The notes under the pieces: generated by a model
What the model was told of the DNA's origin: nothing
Database searches by the model: none
Seen by the model: only the letters and a program-made list of their open reading frames with translations
In this document: piece by piece, positions 10,426 through 21,195 of the stretch
Layout of the letters: every line of letters begins with the position of its first letter
Numbering within the stretch: position 1 is the first letter of the stretch
Source: Paracyclopina nana
Lineage: Eukaryota > Arthropoda > Copepoda > Cyclopoida > Cyclopettidae
NCBI GenBank assembly: GCA_019096065.1
Contig: JAGUCH010000003.1
Span: 9,610,001-9,674,000, forward strand
Direction: 5' to 3'
DNA: 64,000 nt
Position numbers and translations under genes: made by a program

Positions 10426-13400
10426 GTTGGCTGGATCAAGGCTGATACAAAGGCTATACAAGCAATAGGGAAGCATGTCATAAGCAACAATCCGAGAATC
10501 ACGGTGAGCCACGATGAAAACCGGACGAAATTCCGGCTTCACATTTCTGGAGCAACCTTGGAGGATGCAGGCCCTTACATGTGTCAGATCAACAGCATGC
10601 CGGTCAGAAAGCAGGTAAAATGCACAACCTATTTATGTATTCTGTAAGATACGATTTTTGAATTTGGAGACTTGATTTTTATTTACAAGCGCGACAAGTC
10701 GAATTGAAATGTTTTCCACAGTCAAAAAAGTATTCAAACGTATCTGGCTGCATTCAATTCCGCAAGGCTTGGTCAAAACAATAATTAGTTCCAAAGCTGC
10801 CGCAGATGGCGTTGTGAACGCCAGTAGAGTGCGCAGTAGTAGCACAATATTGGCGCACTTTTTGGCTGGAATCAAAATAAACTAAAAGTTTTTAAAGAAA
10901 AACTGCCGAGTCGCATGTGCTTGCTCTGAAAATCGCAGCTCTCTAGTCTCTCGGCCAGTACAGAGGAACTAAAAAGATTAGTGCGTACTCGCGCAGACAA
11001 GATCTTCCGAGTTTTTCCGCGAAAATTTGTGGTATTGATATGCTATGGTGTCATCATCCCATTAGCAGCCAATAACGCCACAATTCAGAGTTATTTTTCA
11101 GACTTATTGCCTTTATTTTTTAATTTGAGTTGCAAATAGATATATTTCCTTCTTAATCATGTTGGCAAATAGTCAAGAAATATTTTTGAGCAAAAATCTT
11201 GTCTATTGCTAAGTTAAACTAGCATAGTGTAAGTCAAAATCTATTTTCTGCAGTACATAAATCTTTCGTAGATGTCCGAGTCTCTTCAGCGCCCTCAAGC
11301 GGGACTTCATGGCATTTCTCAAAGCTCAATACAAGCTTTACGTAATTGGATGAATTCAACACGATGATAAATGTATCCATATTGAACAAATAATTAGAAG
11401 GGTATTCATAGAATGTATCCAGATGTATCTGTAGTGATTTAATTTATTTGCTCAAATTACAAAGAGCCAAGAAAAGTACAATTTTTGTGAAAGCAAGAAC
11501 AATGAAAGGGCTCAATTTTTTTGTGTATTTCATGTGTATTCATAAGTGTATCTATTACGAAACCGCAACAAGAAGCTTCAAAGTAGGTCAGTATTATGTG
11601 GCACCGAAAAAAGGGCCGGCCTTGAGCCTTTTATTTCGGTTTCCGCCAAATCTGGTTCACGCTCTGCTAGCGCGAGCGCGTTTGTTGCGTTTTGACGAAA
11701 AAAACTGGAATGTAAGATTTGTAATGGGTATTTATTTTTGGCTAGCTTCCATAACTTGAAAATTACATGCTTTTTTAAATAGGACCGCAGCTCAGGAAAT
11801 CGTTAATGGTGTACCACTGACAAGATTATTAATCTAATCCAATTTGGTTACGAAAAATTAGGATGTCTTGTACTATGATTGAACTTCGGATAGCTTTCCT
11901 AAGAGAGAGAGATAATACAATGCTATAACAACTGTATTTGTGCTCAAATACAGTTCCAGGCCATTAAACTTGGAAATTATCATTATTACAAAAGATGTGT
12001 CATTAATTTTGCAGACTGGCATCCTGGTTGTCATTCAGCCCTCGGATATCACCAAAATCACCGGAGATTTGAGCGTCATTGAAGGGGGCGTGGCCAGGCT
12101 AACCTGCGAGGCCGAAGGCTACCCGCCCCCAAATATTTACTGGACGCGAGAGCAACGCGGGGAAATGATTACAACTTGGATACAAGGCAGACGTATTCAG
12201 GGTATATATGTACTAGTTTGGCTGAAAAATCTGTATTTGCAATTTGCATTGACCCATATAATATCAGACAGGAAAAGAGCATTGAAAAAGGCCTCATAAA
12301 TTGTTGTAGCAGTCGTAGTAAAGCAGTAGCTTTCTTGAGAGTGGAAATCGCAATGTATTTGGCTTGACTCCAACAAAATTAATGGTATTGATCTTTATCC
12401 ATTTTTTAATTCTCACCATTAGTTAAGTTAAAAGATTTTTTACTTGAACAAAACTCAAATCTAAAAATACTGAGACTTGGCTTTCACTTTCAAAATAACT
12501 TATGTTAGATTTTCTGAGGCTTAAGAAACTATGCAGCCCTAATTATTCGATGCATTGAGTGAGATTTGATTGTAAGCTGCAATCAATCAAAGGAGTCAAG
12601 CCAAGTTGGAGTCAAGCTTAGTAGAGACAAACCAGACGAATGGAAGCTGGCATCTGCTAACATTTATCAGACATCTCAAGTGGAAGAAAGCCAGTATGGA
12701 GTAGTTTCTGTTCTTCAGATCATCCTCAATCATCTACTATTTTTTGCTCCGATTATTTTCAACGGCTGAGATTGAAAAACATTGTTCGAACATGCTTTTA
12801 AGTTCGTGCAGTTTGCGGAGATTAATTGACCAAGTCACATTTTTGGCTGGCAAAATACCCCATGGGCTTGGCAAAAAATCCCGAAGGATATGTAGTTTGT
12901 AGCTGGATATTGCTTGGTATTGGAACTTGTTGAAAGTACGCTACAACGACAAGCATACACAATACATATAGTACAGTGAAAGAGCATTATTTCTTTGCTT
13001 TTTACGAGACTTGTTGTCTTTTCGTTGTGCTATTTGTCAACGTTCCGCCCATTTATGTTCAAGCCGCGATGACATCATCATGAAGAAGAACTTGTTCCCC
13101 TCTTCATTTTAGAGCGGTCCCTCTAGAAAGGCAATAGTAAGCTAAAAATAACATTTCCTTTGGCATTTGACGCCAAGCTCATGGAATATTGTTCAAGCCA
13201 AAAAAATGACTTTGTTTACCAAACTCCGCTCACTGCCGTCACTTCAAGGCAGCAACTTACAAGAAAGAACAATTCCATTTTTGAACTTGTTGCCTTTTTA
13301 GTTGCACTCCTTCCCTTCGGAGCAAAAAAGCACTTGGGCTTTCTAGCTGGATCTGGCCTGTTTCTCTATCTAATAAAAGAAGCTGGGGCTCTCATGTCTT

Positions 13401-14887
13401 TCGCATTATTAGAGTTGAACAATGAGCTTTCATTTTATAGCTGAACTTGCGGGAAAAAGCTTGAGCTGAAAACTTCCCCAGTTTCTCCTTTTCACTTTGG
13501 TGTCAGTCATCTTAACCTAATTACTTTCCTGTCATGGTGTTGAATGGGAAAAATGCAAATGTGACAGATCCCTCCCTTATTATGCTACTTAGCCCCACCA
13601 GCTGAGCCTCGCAATTAATTCATTCCTTAACTCTTACCATTTATTCCCACAGTGGACAGAGTGGAGAACAAAACTCTGGAGCTGGCCAAAATCACAAGGT
13701 CACAAATGGGATTCTACCTTTGCATCGCTACCAATGGCTATCCACCAGCTGTGAGCAAAAAGGTTCACCTCAAAGTGAACTGTAAGTTATTTTGACAAAT
13801 AGGTGTCCAAGCACATGACATAAGAGGATTGCCTTGGATTTTTCAACCCAGAAGCATGCTTAATACAATGTTTGGGCCACAATGAAAAATATTTCTTTTT
13901 ATCTCTTAGTTGCGGAACTGGAAAATCCAATTTAGGTCCCAATTTTTTTCTTAAAAGTGAAATTGCTTCTTTTTCAGTTCGGCCTGTCATTACTGTGTCA
14001 CAGCCTCGATTGATTGCGAGGCTAATGGAAGATGTCAGCCTCGAGTGCATGTTTGAATTTCACCCTCGTGGACTAATATGGTGGGAAAGAGAGAATGGTA
14101 CAAAACGCAAAAATGCTCCACAATACAACGCAACCTCACTGTATCGCAATATCTTTCCAGGAGAAGTATTGTCTCGCAATGAAAAGTATTCTGTGGCTGA
14201 TTACATTTTGAACGAGTTCACTGTTCGATCAAGGCTGATTATCAAGAGATTTGACGTTTCTGATATTGGAGTCTACACTTGCGTGGGCAGAAATATGTTC
14301 AACAACAAAGGAGATCGGGAAGAAGCCGATATCAGCGTCGATTTCATCAAAGGTAAATTGTCCATCCAAAATACAGAACAAGTACTTTTGATTAAATCAT
14401 AATTGAAGATAGCTCACAAATATCTGCCATGAAATAGAAATTCTGTATTTGACCATGGAAACTGATGACATTTGTTCAACTGACTTCATAAAAAAGAGAA
14501 TGTATTAGAGGTTGTTGCAAAATACTTTAGAATACAGGACCTTCTAGATTAGATACTAAAATGTTATGCTTCAAGAATACTAATGCATAGTGTTCTACGT
14601 TTTCAGTAAGCAAGCCAGAAACGACAACTGAATCCAGGGAAGAATACATGGAAAGGCATCAGTACGAGTACACTGAGATTAAAGCCATTGAAGCCACCAC
14701 AAGATACTCTGATCTCTTCCACCAAATTGAGACCAATGTTGAAGACAACTTCAAGAAATCAGAGAAATCACCATCTCATCATTACTTTTTCAATGACAAC
14801 AGTGCTGCTACTGCTAACCAAATATCATCACCACAATTGCACTTTAAAATTGCTTTTATTCTACTGTTTACCTTGTTGAATGCTTGA
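10426..14887 (+). CDS. DIP/lachesin-like immunoglobulin cell-surface protein (5' end missing)
   Basis: Five exons fit by GT-AG ends and phase: 10426-10614, 12015-12201, 13653-13781, 13978-14352 and 14607-14887 (stop). The first encodes the second half of Ig domain 1 (VGWIKADTK ... YMCQINSMPVRKQ). Exons 2 and 3 encode Ig 2 (ARLTCEAEGYPPPNIYW ... GFYLCIATNGYPPA). Exon 4 encodes Ig 3 (SLECMF ... GVYTCVGRN). Exon 5 is a Ser/Thr-rich stalk ending in a hydrophobic tail (FKIAFILLFTLLNA), as expected for a GPI-attachment signal. DIP and lachesin proteins are neuronal or epithelial adhesion molecules on the outer cell surface; DIPs pair with Dpr proteins in synapse matching. The donor of exon 2 is ambiguous (12192 or 12201, both in phase). 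The signal peptide and first half of Ig 1 were not found upstream, so either the first exons lie outside the window or I missed them. DIP versus lachesin is not settled. Confidence 0.88.
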
Positions 14888-14950
14888 AACCTCCCATTAA
14901 TAACATAAGTGTATCGATTTTCCATGTTTTTGTTTTCATTATGGAAAATG

Positions 14951-14956
14951 AATAAA
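14951..14956 (+). terminator. Poly(A) signal AATAAA of the immunoglobulin gene
   Basis: AATAAA lies 64 bp after the stop codon at 14887, which suits the 3' end of this transcript. Confidence 0.6.
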
Positions 14957-15129
14957 ATGTTGCCTGGAAAAAGTTACAGTTTTTAAAGCCCAAATAATGA
15001 TTCTTCAGTGTGGGGGTGCGTTACTTCAAAAAGGAACAACTATGAGGGAGGTTCCTTTTTCAATTAACGCTCCCTACATACATAGATACACTCTCAAAAA
15101 GACACAACTTATTTTGTTGGGTATGTTAA

Positions 15130-15755
15130 GGAAACCCACATGCTTGACGGCATAGTTTTTCAAACTCTATTAGGTAGCCAGAATTAGGATGCAAGATTGA
15201 TCTAAAAGCATGCTGATGAATTACTCGATAGTTCTGCATTAGGGTCAGCCACCATTTGCTCAGCACTGAGCAACATGTATGCGGAGTTGCAGACAACAGC
15301 ACCTTGATCAACGTCTCCTCCAGTGCTATCCGCTAAGGCATACAATTCAATTCAGTTGATGAGTGTGACAGAAGACTCTCAATTTCCAATGTCATGCCAA
15401 AACCATCACTTCAAACTGTCTATAGGAGACCAGAATGATTTCCATCCATGCCATGTCTCATGGTCTGTTTTAAACACTTTCTAATTTTGCCCCACAACAA
15501 ACAAACATTCTTTCAGATGCAATTGAAATTGAAGTTGCATCCAAAGAAATCTCCCCACAAGTGAGGACAACACCCCAGTACATCAGACAGGTCACAAACA
15601 TCCTCCAAAGGCCAAATGCCATGGGCCAATCTGGTATTGACACAATGAATTAGACCTTTGAATTCCTTGCAAATTTCAATTTCTGATGTGTTATATCCCA
15701 TCCTAGCTATGGAATTTGCACTTTTGACTTGGTCTAAAATCAGCTTGCTCTTCAT
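15130..15755 (-). pseudogene. Inverted, broken partial copy of the neighbouring GTPase gene
   Basis: Read on the minus strand, this stretch matches exons 8 and 9 of the plus-strand GTPase gene (about 18,150-18,680) in the same order. Blocks shared at DNA level include GGATGTTTGTGACCTG, TCCTCACTTGTGGGGA followed by ATTTCTTTGGATGCAAC, TCAACTGAATTGAATT, and AGTGCTGAGCAA followed by TGGTGGCTGA. Translated pieces such as EDVCDL and CRQACGFP (against CYEACGFP) agree. Relative to the intact gene there are internal deletions, frame changes and in-frame stops, so it cannot encode the protein. It lies head-to-head with the functional gene, its 5' side ending about 190 bp before that gene's ATG. Most likely it is an inverted duplicate of the 3' half that has decayed. 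Confidence 0.85.
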
Positions 15756-15941
15756 TTGTGCGATCAGTCTTTATTAAATACAGCGAAAATAGTTTCAGAA
15801 GAGGTCAATGAGTAAAAAATAAAGATACTCTTGACATGTCCAGATATGTCTAGATATTTTGAAAGATTAGAAATTGCATTCAATGATTGCATGGCTATTT
15901 AAGCCTTGACTTCTTGAGGCCAGCTCAGTTAAATTCAAAAC

Positions 15942-18900
15942 ATGCATAGTGTTGTTTATTTTTGTGGGGCTGTACTTGTCTCCCTTGTGACCACTACTCA
16001 CTCATATAGCTTTTTGGATATTCCTGTTGTAAAGCTACTCAGTGTTAGGTCATTGGCTTCTCGATTCCCAGCTGCAGACTCAGAGTTCAGAACCAGCTTA
16101 GAAAATGGATATGTTGGGCCTTAGGCTTATTTTGTAATATGTTGATCCCAAAATCTGTTCATTTTAGGATGAGGACATAGAGTTGACCCAATCAGAGATA
16201 TTGAATGAATTCCCTAACAAAAAATTGACACTGCTGGCTGGAGGATGTGCAACTTATGCTATTCCTATTCTACCAGGACAAGTACAAGCCTATGTAAGGC
16301 CTGCCAAAAGGAAAGGCAATATTTATTGGGTAAGTCTTTTAGAAGTCATCAAAAATTCATTGAGTATATATGGATGATCTAGGACTTTTGCAACAAAGCA
16401 TCTTTAAGTGTTGAGGTATCTCTGCACAACAGTCTAAGTTTTAAATGCTTTGAGCCATCTCCTGATGTTGATCCTTGTTCATCAAGCAATTGCCAAGCTG
16501 ACATACATGAAATATTGGATCCCAACATTGGCGCTGAGGAGATGATCAGCGTCAACATTTGTGCAGACCCTGAATCTGCTAACAATGGGGCAATCTGGGA
16601 GATCAGCTTTAGTGCATCAAATGACTCTAACAAGTTGGAAGTTTATTTTGTTGATGAAGCCCGAACCAGAATTGGAGACATACCAGACATCCCTGAGTTC
16701 AATACACAGCTTTCTTTTGTATCCATAGTTGGTGGCCGAGGAGTTGGAAAGTCCACAGTGACATCTCTTCTCTCTGGTAACAGCACACTGTTTGAAGTAC
16801 ATGTATTTCCTATGGCACCTGCTTCAGTCTTGAATTCAAGAAATTTTTAGATTGGAAGCGCTTCAATTGGAACCACCACTACCGGGGCAGATTTGTCTGG
16901 AGTTATTCCATCCTCAGATTGGGCTTCCAATCTGCAGGTGAAATTGGGTGTACCCATCACTCCAGAGATTCCAACTTCCTATCCTATGCTCCTAATAGAC
17001 AGTGAAGGCATGGGAGTTAGAGGAGATGCATTTGATTTTATGACCACAAGTCCACCAGCCATTGTTGCAAAGGTTTTTTGGAGATTAAGCTGTAGGGAAG
17101 CTAAGCTTGATCAGTTTCTATAGGTTGTCATATGGATTGGTTCTGAAAATGTTGCCACAGCCAATATTTTGCAAGATCTCAAGGGCTACTTGGATGGTTT
17201 GGACAATATTGTCATGAATGCTACTACAAAAACATTCTGCAGCTCTCCTCTTTATGGCCATTTTGTGGTTGTCATCAATAAGATGATGGGAGCCTCTCCA
17301 GATGACCAACTCTTTCTGGAGCTGATGTCTCCAGAGCCTGGTAAATAGTGTTCAAGAACTAAAAAATCATAAGTTGCTTTGATTACCTTCCACTCTAGAC
17401 TACATTGAAGGCAGCCAGGACAGGAACCAGATTAGGCAAAAGATGAGGGAATGTTTCAATGGGATTTCTGTGCATGGACTTCCATTATTGCAAATACCAG
17501 AAGGAGAAAGTGTGGATTACATCTATTTGAATGATCGGTTCAAAACAGGTCTGGCTGCAATTGCAAGCTCTATCCTTTTGACTCTTGCCACACCTAGGTA
17601 GAGCTGAATCCTTCGCAATATCATGAGATAACTGTTATCATGTAGGGTTGTCACTGTTGCTGGCTCAGGGAAGGAATTAAGGGCAGATAATGCTGTTGCC
17701 ATCATTGCAACAATCATTGAAGAAGCCAATGCGGGCAAAATTGATCTCAATGGGTTCAATTCATTTTGGACCTATGTCCAGGAAAATCTAAAGGCAGAGA
17801 TTGGCACAGCTAATGGCATGCTGGAAATAGTTACTCCAGCCTGCAGTGCAAAGAACCTCAAATGCTCCTCTTGTGTTTGCTCTTACATCAACATAATCAT
17901 CGAAAAGACAACTGAAATGATGGACATAGTAAAAAATTATTTGGTTATCTTATGAATGTTACATTTTATACTTGAATTTTTAGGAGCTGTCATCTGCAAA
18001 GTCTCAAGCATTCTTCTTGTTCAATATTGACCTTGAGCCTTACATTTCAAGGTTTAGGAATGATGTCCTAAACCCCTGGATTTATTCCAACTCTTGCCAA
18101 ACTAAAGATGTGATCACCATGCAGGAAGTTGGAGATATCAAGTCTGGAGGAGAGGATGTTTGTGACCTGACTGCCATCAACTTGAATACACCTGGACAAC
18201 CTTTGACTTTGTCCTGTCCTGTGGTCCTCACTTGTGGGGAAATTTCTTTGGATGCAACTTCAATTTCAATTACTGCTCAAAGAATGTTTGTTGGTCCTGG
18301 GGCCAAATTGAAAAATGTGTTGCCCCATAAAGGAGACAATGGTGTGGATGGAAACCATCCTGGGGCTTCAGGGACAAATGGGCAGGCAGGGCGTGATGGT
18401 TTTGACATGACATTGGATGTAAAGAGCCTTTTGCCATACTCGTCAACTGAATTGAATTATGCCTTTGTGGGGAGCAATGGAGGAGGTGGTGGTCGAGGTG
18501 CTGAGGGCCTCTTGGACTACAACGCAATTCCACAGACATTGATCAGTGCTGAGCAAGTGGTGGCTGATCCTGGTGCAGTACAAATAGGTACTTAATTATA
18601 ATGCTTTTACACCAATCTTTCATCCTATTTCTGGCTATCTATTAGATTTTCAAAAGCTCTGCTATGAAGCTTGTGGGTTCCCTATTTTTTGTTCTGCTTG
18701 CGATGAGTACTCTTTTTATGAGCTCAAGCAAGAAACCTCTGGAGGTTGTGGTGGTCAAGGCGGAAGAGGTGGAGATGGAGGAGCAGCAGGAAAATCAGGC
18801 AGTCTGACCATCATTGGAGGCACTCAGCTAGCTGCCAAAGGAGTGCAGGAATGTTTATGTGGAGGTAGAGCTGGTGTGGGAGGAAGAACACCCCAAGGTC

Positions 18901-19207
18901 TACATGTAGACAGATTTTACAAAGGCACCAAGTAACATACATATTTTTAAACATAGTTAGAGCACACCCAAACTGATTCCAACTTGAATGCAGAATCTTG
19001 CATGAAGTTCAAGAATGCAAACGAGTGAGAGGAAAATGTTGGGTTGGCGGTGAGCACTACTATGATGTGTATGAAGGCTTTTACCGCAACATCATGGACT
19101 CGCCCTGTCCGGCAAATCCTGTGGACGGAGAATCTGGTCAACCAGGCCAGTTCTCTCCAAATACTGAAGAATGTCAACGTTTGTGCTTGAACAACTTACA
19201 CAAGTGA
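15942..19207 (+). CDS. Secreted-type GB1/RHD3-like GTPase with glycine-rich tail
   Basis: Ten exons join in phase: 15942-16112, 16168-16329, 16383-16796, 16851-17072, 17124-17340, 17399-17597, 17646-17928, 17984-18587, 18646-18931 and 18994-19207, for 923 residues. The N-terminus is a hydrophobic signal peptide (MHSVVYFCGAVLVSLVTTT). A cysteine-containing region follows, then a GTPase core: P-loop GGRGVGKST at about residue 233, a threonine-rich switch I (GTTTTGADLSG), DSEG as G3 and VVINKM as G4. This order and the DxEG motif resemble guanylate-binding-protein and atlastin GTPases. After a helical part come glycine-rich stretches (GGGGGRG, GGCGGQGGRGGDGG) and a cysteine-bearing C-terminus. 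I know no named family with this full layout. Introns are 51-58 bp for the most part. The exon 1 donor (GTTGGG) is weak, so that junction is less sure. A secreted GTPase is odd; it might act in the secretory lumen or be a lineage-specific immune or structural protein. Confidence 0.82.
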
Positions 19208-19251
19208 TGAAAAGTCCATAAGCCTGAGTTTGATTTGATGAAATTGCTTTA

Positions 19252-19257
19252 AATAAA
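19252..19257 (+). terminator. Poly(A) signal AATAAA of the GTPase gene
   Basis: AATAAA lies 45 bp after the stop codon at 19207. Confidence 0.6.
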
Positions 19258-19506
19258 AAATGCATTCTTTAAAAAACCTTTGAAAGATACCTATATACAT
19301 CTGTTTGGTTAAAAGTCTGACTTGACCAGTTTAACTCTCACTTTTAAATGATATTTACAGTAGCGGAACATTTTCAAAATAATCTCTCAACCTTTGACTA
19401 AGCATAAATTCCTTAATTTCAAGTCCTTAATTTCAAGTCCTTTCATCTACCAGTGAAAAACCTGGACTTCATGGTAAAGTTTATTCATTTTTTCATTTCC
19501 AGTATT

Positions 19507-19869
19507 TCAGTATTGATTGGAGTCATGTCTTTTCTGGGTGGTCACATCCCAGTAGGAAGGTGGTGCCTGTTCGGCAGGTTTTTCCCACTGTGGATTTGTG
19601 GGAGGCTGCCAGTGCTCCTGTTGATTTTGATATGGTGGCTGTTGGTACCAATTTTGCTGCTGTTGCTGTCCTTGATAATTGGCATTGTTCACAACAAAAA
19701 CTTGCTGCTGTTGGGTGTGATGTTGAATGTGTCTCCTAGCAAGAAGCCTTTCCCGTCTTCTTTGTCTGCCTCGCAGCCAACATATTGCAATTATCACTTT
19801 GATGACCAAAATGAGCACCACCAAAATCGCCCAAAATGCCCAATAATAATCCTCGTAAAAGTCGTCCAT
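19507..19869 (-). CDS. Small single-pass membrane protein with PPSY motif
   Basis: A single exon of 120 residues starts at MDDFYEDYYW. This is preferred over the longer frame because the 30 codons upstream look like leader sequence. Residues 11-31 (AFWAILVVLILVIKVIIAICW) form one membrane span. It is followed at once by a basic stop-transfer stretch (RGRQRRRERLLARR), a Gln/Asn-rich cytoplasmic tail, and PPSYWDV near the end. PPxY motifs bind WW domains of Nedd4-type ubiquitin ligases, so the protein is plausibly a ligase adaptor or a cargo protein in endosomal membranes; this is inferred from the motif alone. The minus-strand AATAAA at 19485-19480 is 22 bp past the stop. The gene converges with the GTPase gene. 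Confidence 0.65.
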   Translation of the reverse strand: MDDFYEDYYWAFWAILVVLILVIKVIIAICWLRGRQRRRERLLARRHIQHHTQQQQVFVVNNANYQGQQQQQNWYQQPPYQNQQEHWQPPTNPQWEKPAEQAPPSYWDVTTQKRHDSNQY

Positions 19870-19959
19870 ATTCTGCGGCCCCTTTTTCACATCAGCTGAC
19901 TGCTCAGTTTCACAGATAAGAGAGCTTTTGATAATGACGCAATTGGCCCTTTTAGTCAC

Positions 19960-21195
19960 CTTTTAAAATTGGCCTTTTTTTCTAAGGCCTTCAAAGGCTC
20001 TGACCTTGCTTAAATGGCATTTAGGTTCTTATTTGTTTTGGACTCCCCAGTGAATAATGTAGGCAGCTAATACATATAAAAGAATCTAGGTGAATGTGAC
20101 TCAGCTGCACAGTGGATAATTTTCGCGCATCTGCACATTTTTCAGTGAAAAGTGACTTTTGGCCTTATAGCATGATTTAATGTATGCTTAATATTTGCTT
20201 AATAACACGAGTGGAAATTCTACTATGCTTATGTCACTAATAAAGGGAAAATCATAGACCTAAATCAACATTGATTACATTGCTAATGGAATCTTAAATA
20301 TGTGAATAAAGCTGCAATGAACAACACCGAATAATCTGCGGGCATAATAATACATTCGGATACGTAATACAAGCATTGTAGCCTTATTGAAAAATATTTG
20401 TGACGAAAAGTGACAATTTCTCTTCTGTTGATGAAGAAATGATTGGCACTCGTCTTTGTGGAAGAAAAAATGAAGATCTTCCAGCCCAACAAAAGGCCGA
20501 AAAAAGTTGATAAGTGAGACCAAAATAGAAAGCTAACACATAAGGCAAAAAAAGGGTTTTCCATTTCAGCATTTGGGGCAAAAATGTAAAACGGAAATCC
20601 AAAAGTTTGATTCAGGACAAAAGGCAAAGTTACACGCGAGCTCTTGATAGTTCTTCAAAATAACAAAGAGTGGCTTTCATAAAATTAGAAAGCCTATTAT
20701 TCAACTAATGAACCGATCTTACAACCTAAATAGTATTTCTCAATAATATTTTTCAAATTTTATTATGTAACATTTCAATTTGTTAAAGTGCTTTGAGATG
20801 TCTTCTTGCCTTATCAATGTGCTAAAAGCTCTTTGAGAAAAACCAGGTACAAAATATACTTTTACAATCTATACAAGTTTCAATAATTTTTTTTGCGAAA
20901 TGATTTTTCATAGGCAAAACCTGGGAATTTCCAGAAGTTAGCTTGCCATAATCAAACTTACTAAAAAAATCAATATTTAAAGCTGAAATTTGAAGTTTAG
21001 AGGATTCTTAGAATGTAAAAGAGTAGTATTGTAGCATTTTCTGCGTTTCAACTGTATGAGCTTTCACATGCATGTTTAATTGTCTGCTTCTCTCTGAGAA
21101 GAACAATTTCTCTCTCAAGTCTGAGATTGCGAGCAGAAAAAAGAAGCAGTAGTGTCCCCTTGATCCTCCATTGGCAAGGTTGCACATCGAGAAAA
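19960..21195. other. No gene seen; presumed upstream region of the ammonium transporter
   Basis: AT-rich DNA with several short frames on the minus strand (20.3-20.6 kb) that overlap each other and show no domain. It separates the PPxY protein (transcribed leftward) from the transporter (rightward), so promoters for both should lie here. I see no clear TATA box at a convincing distance. Confidence 0.4.
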
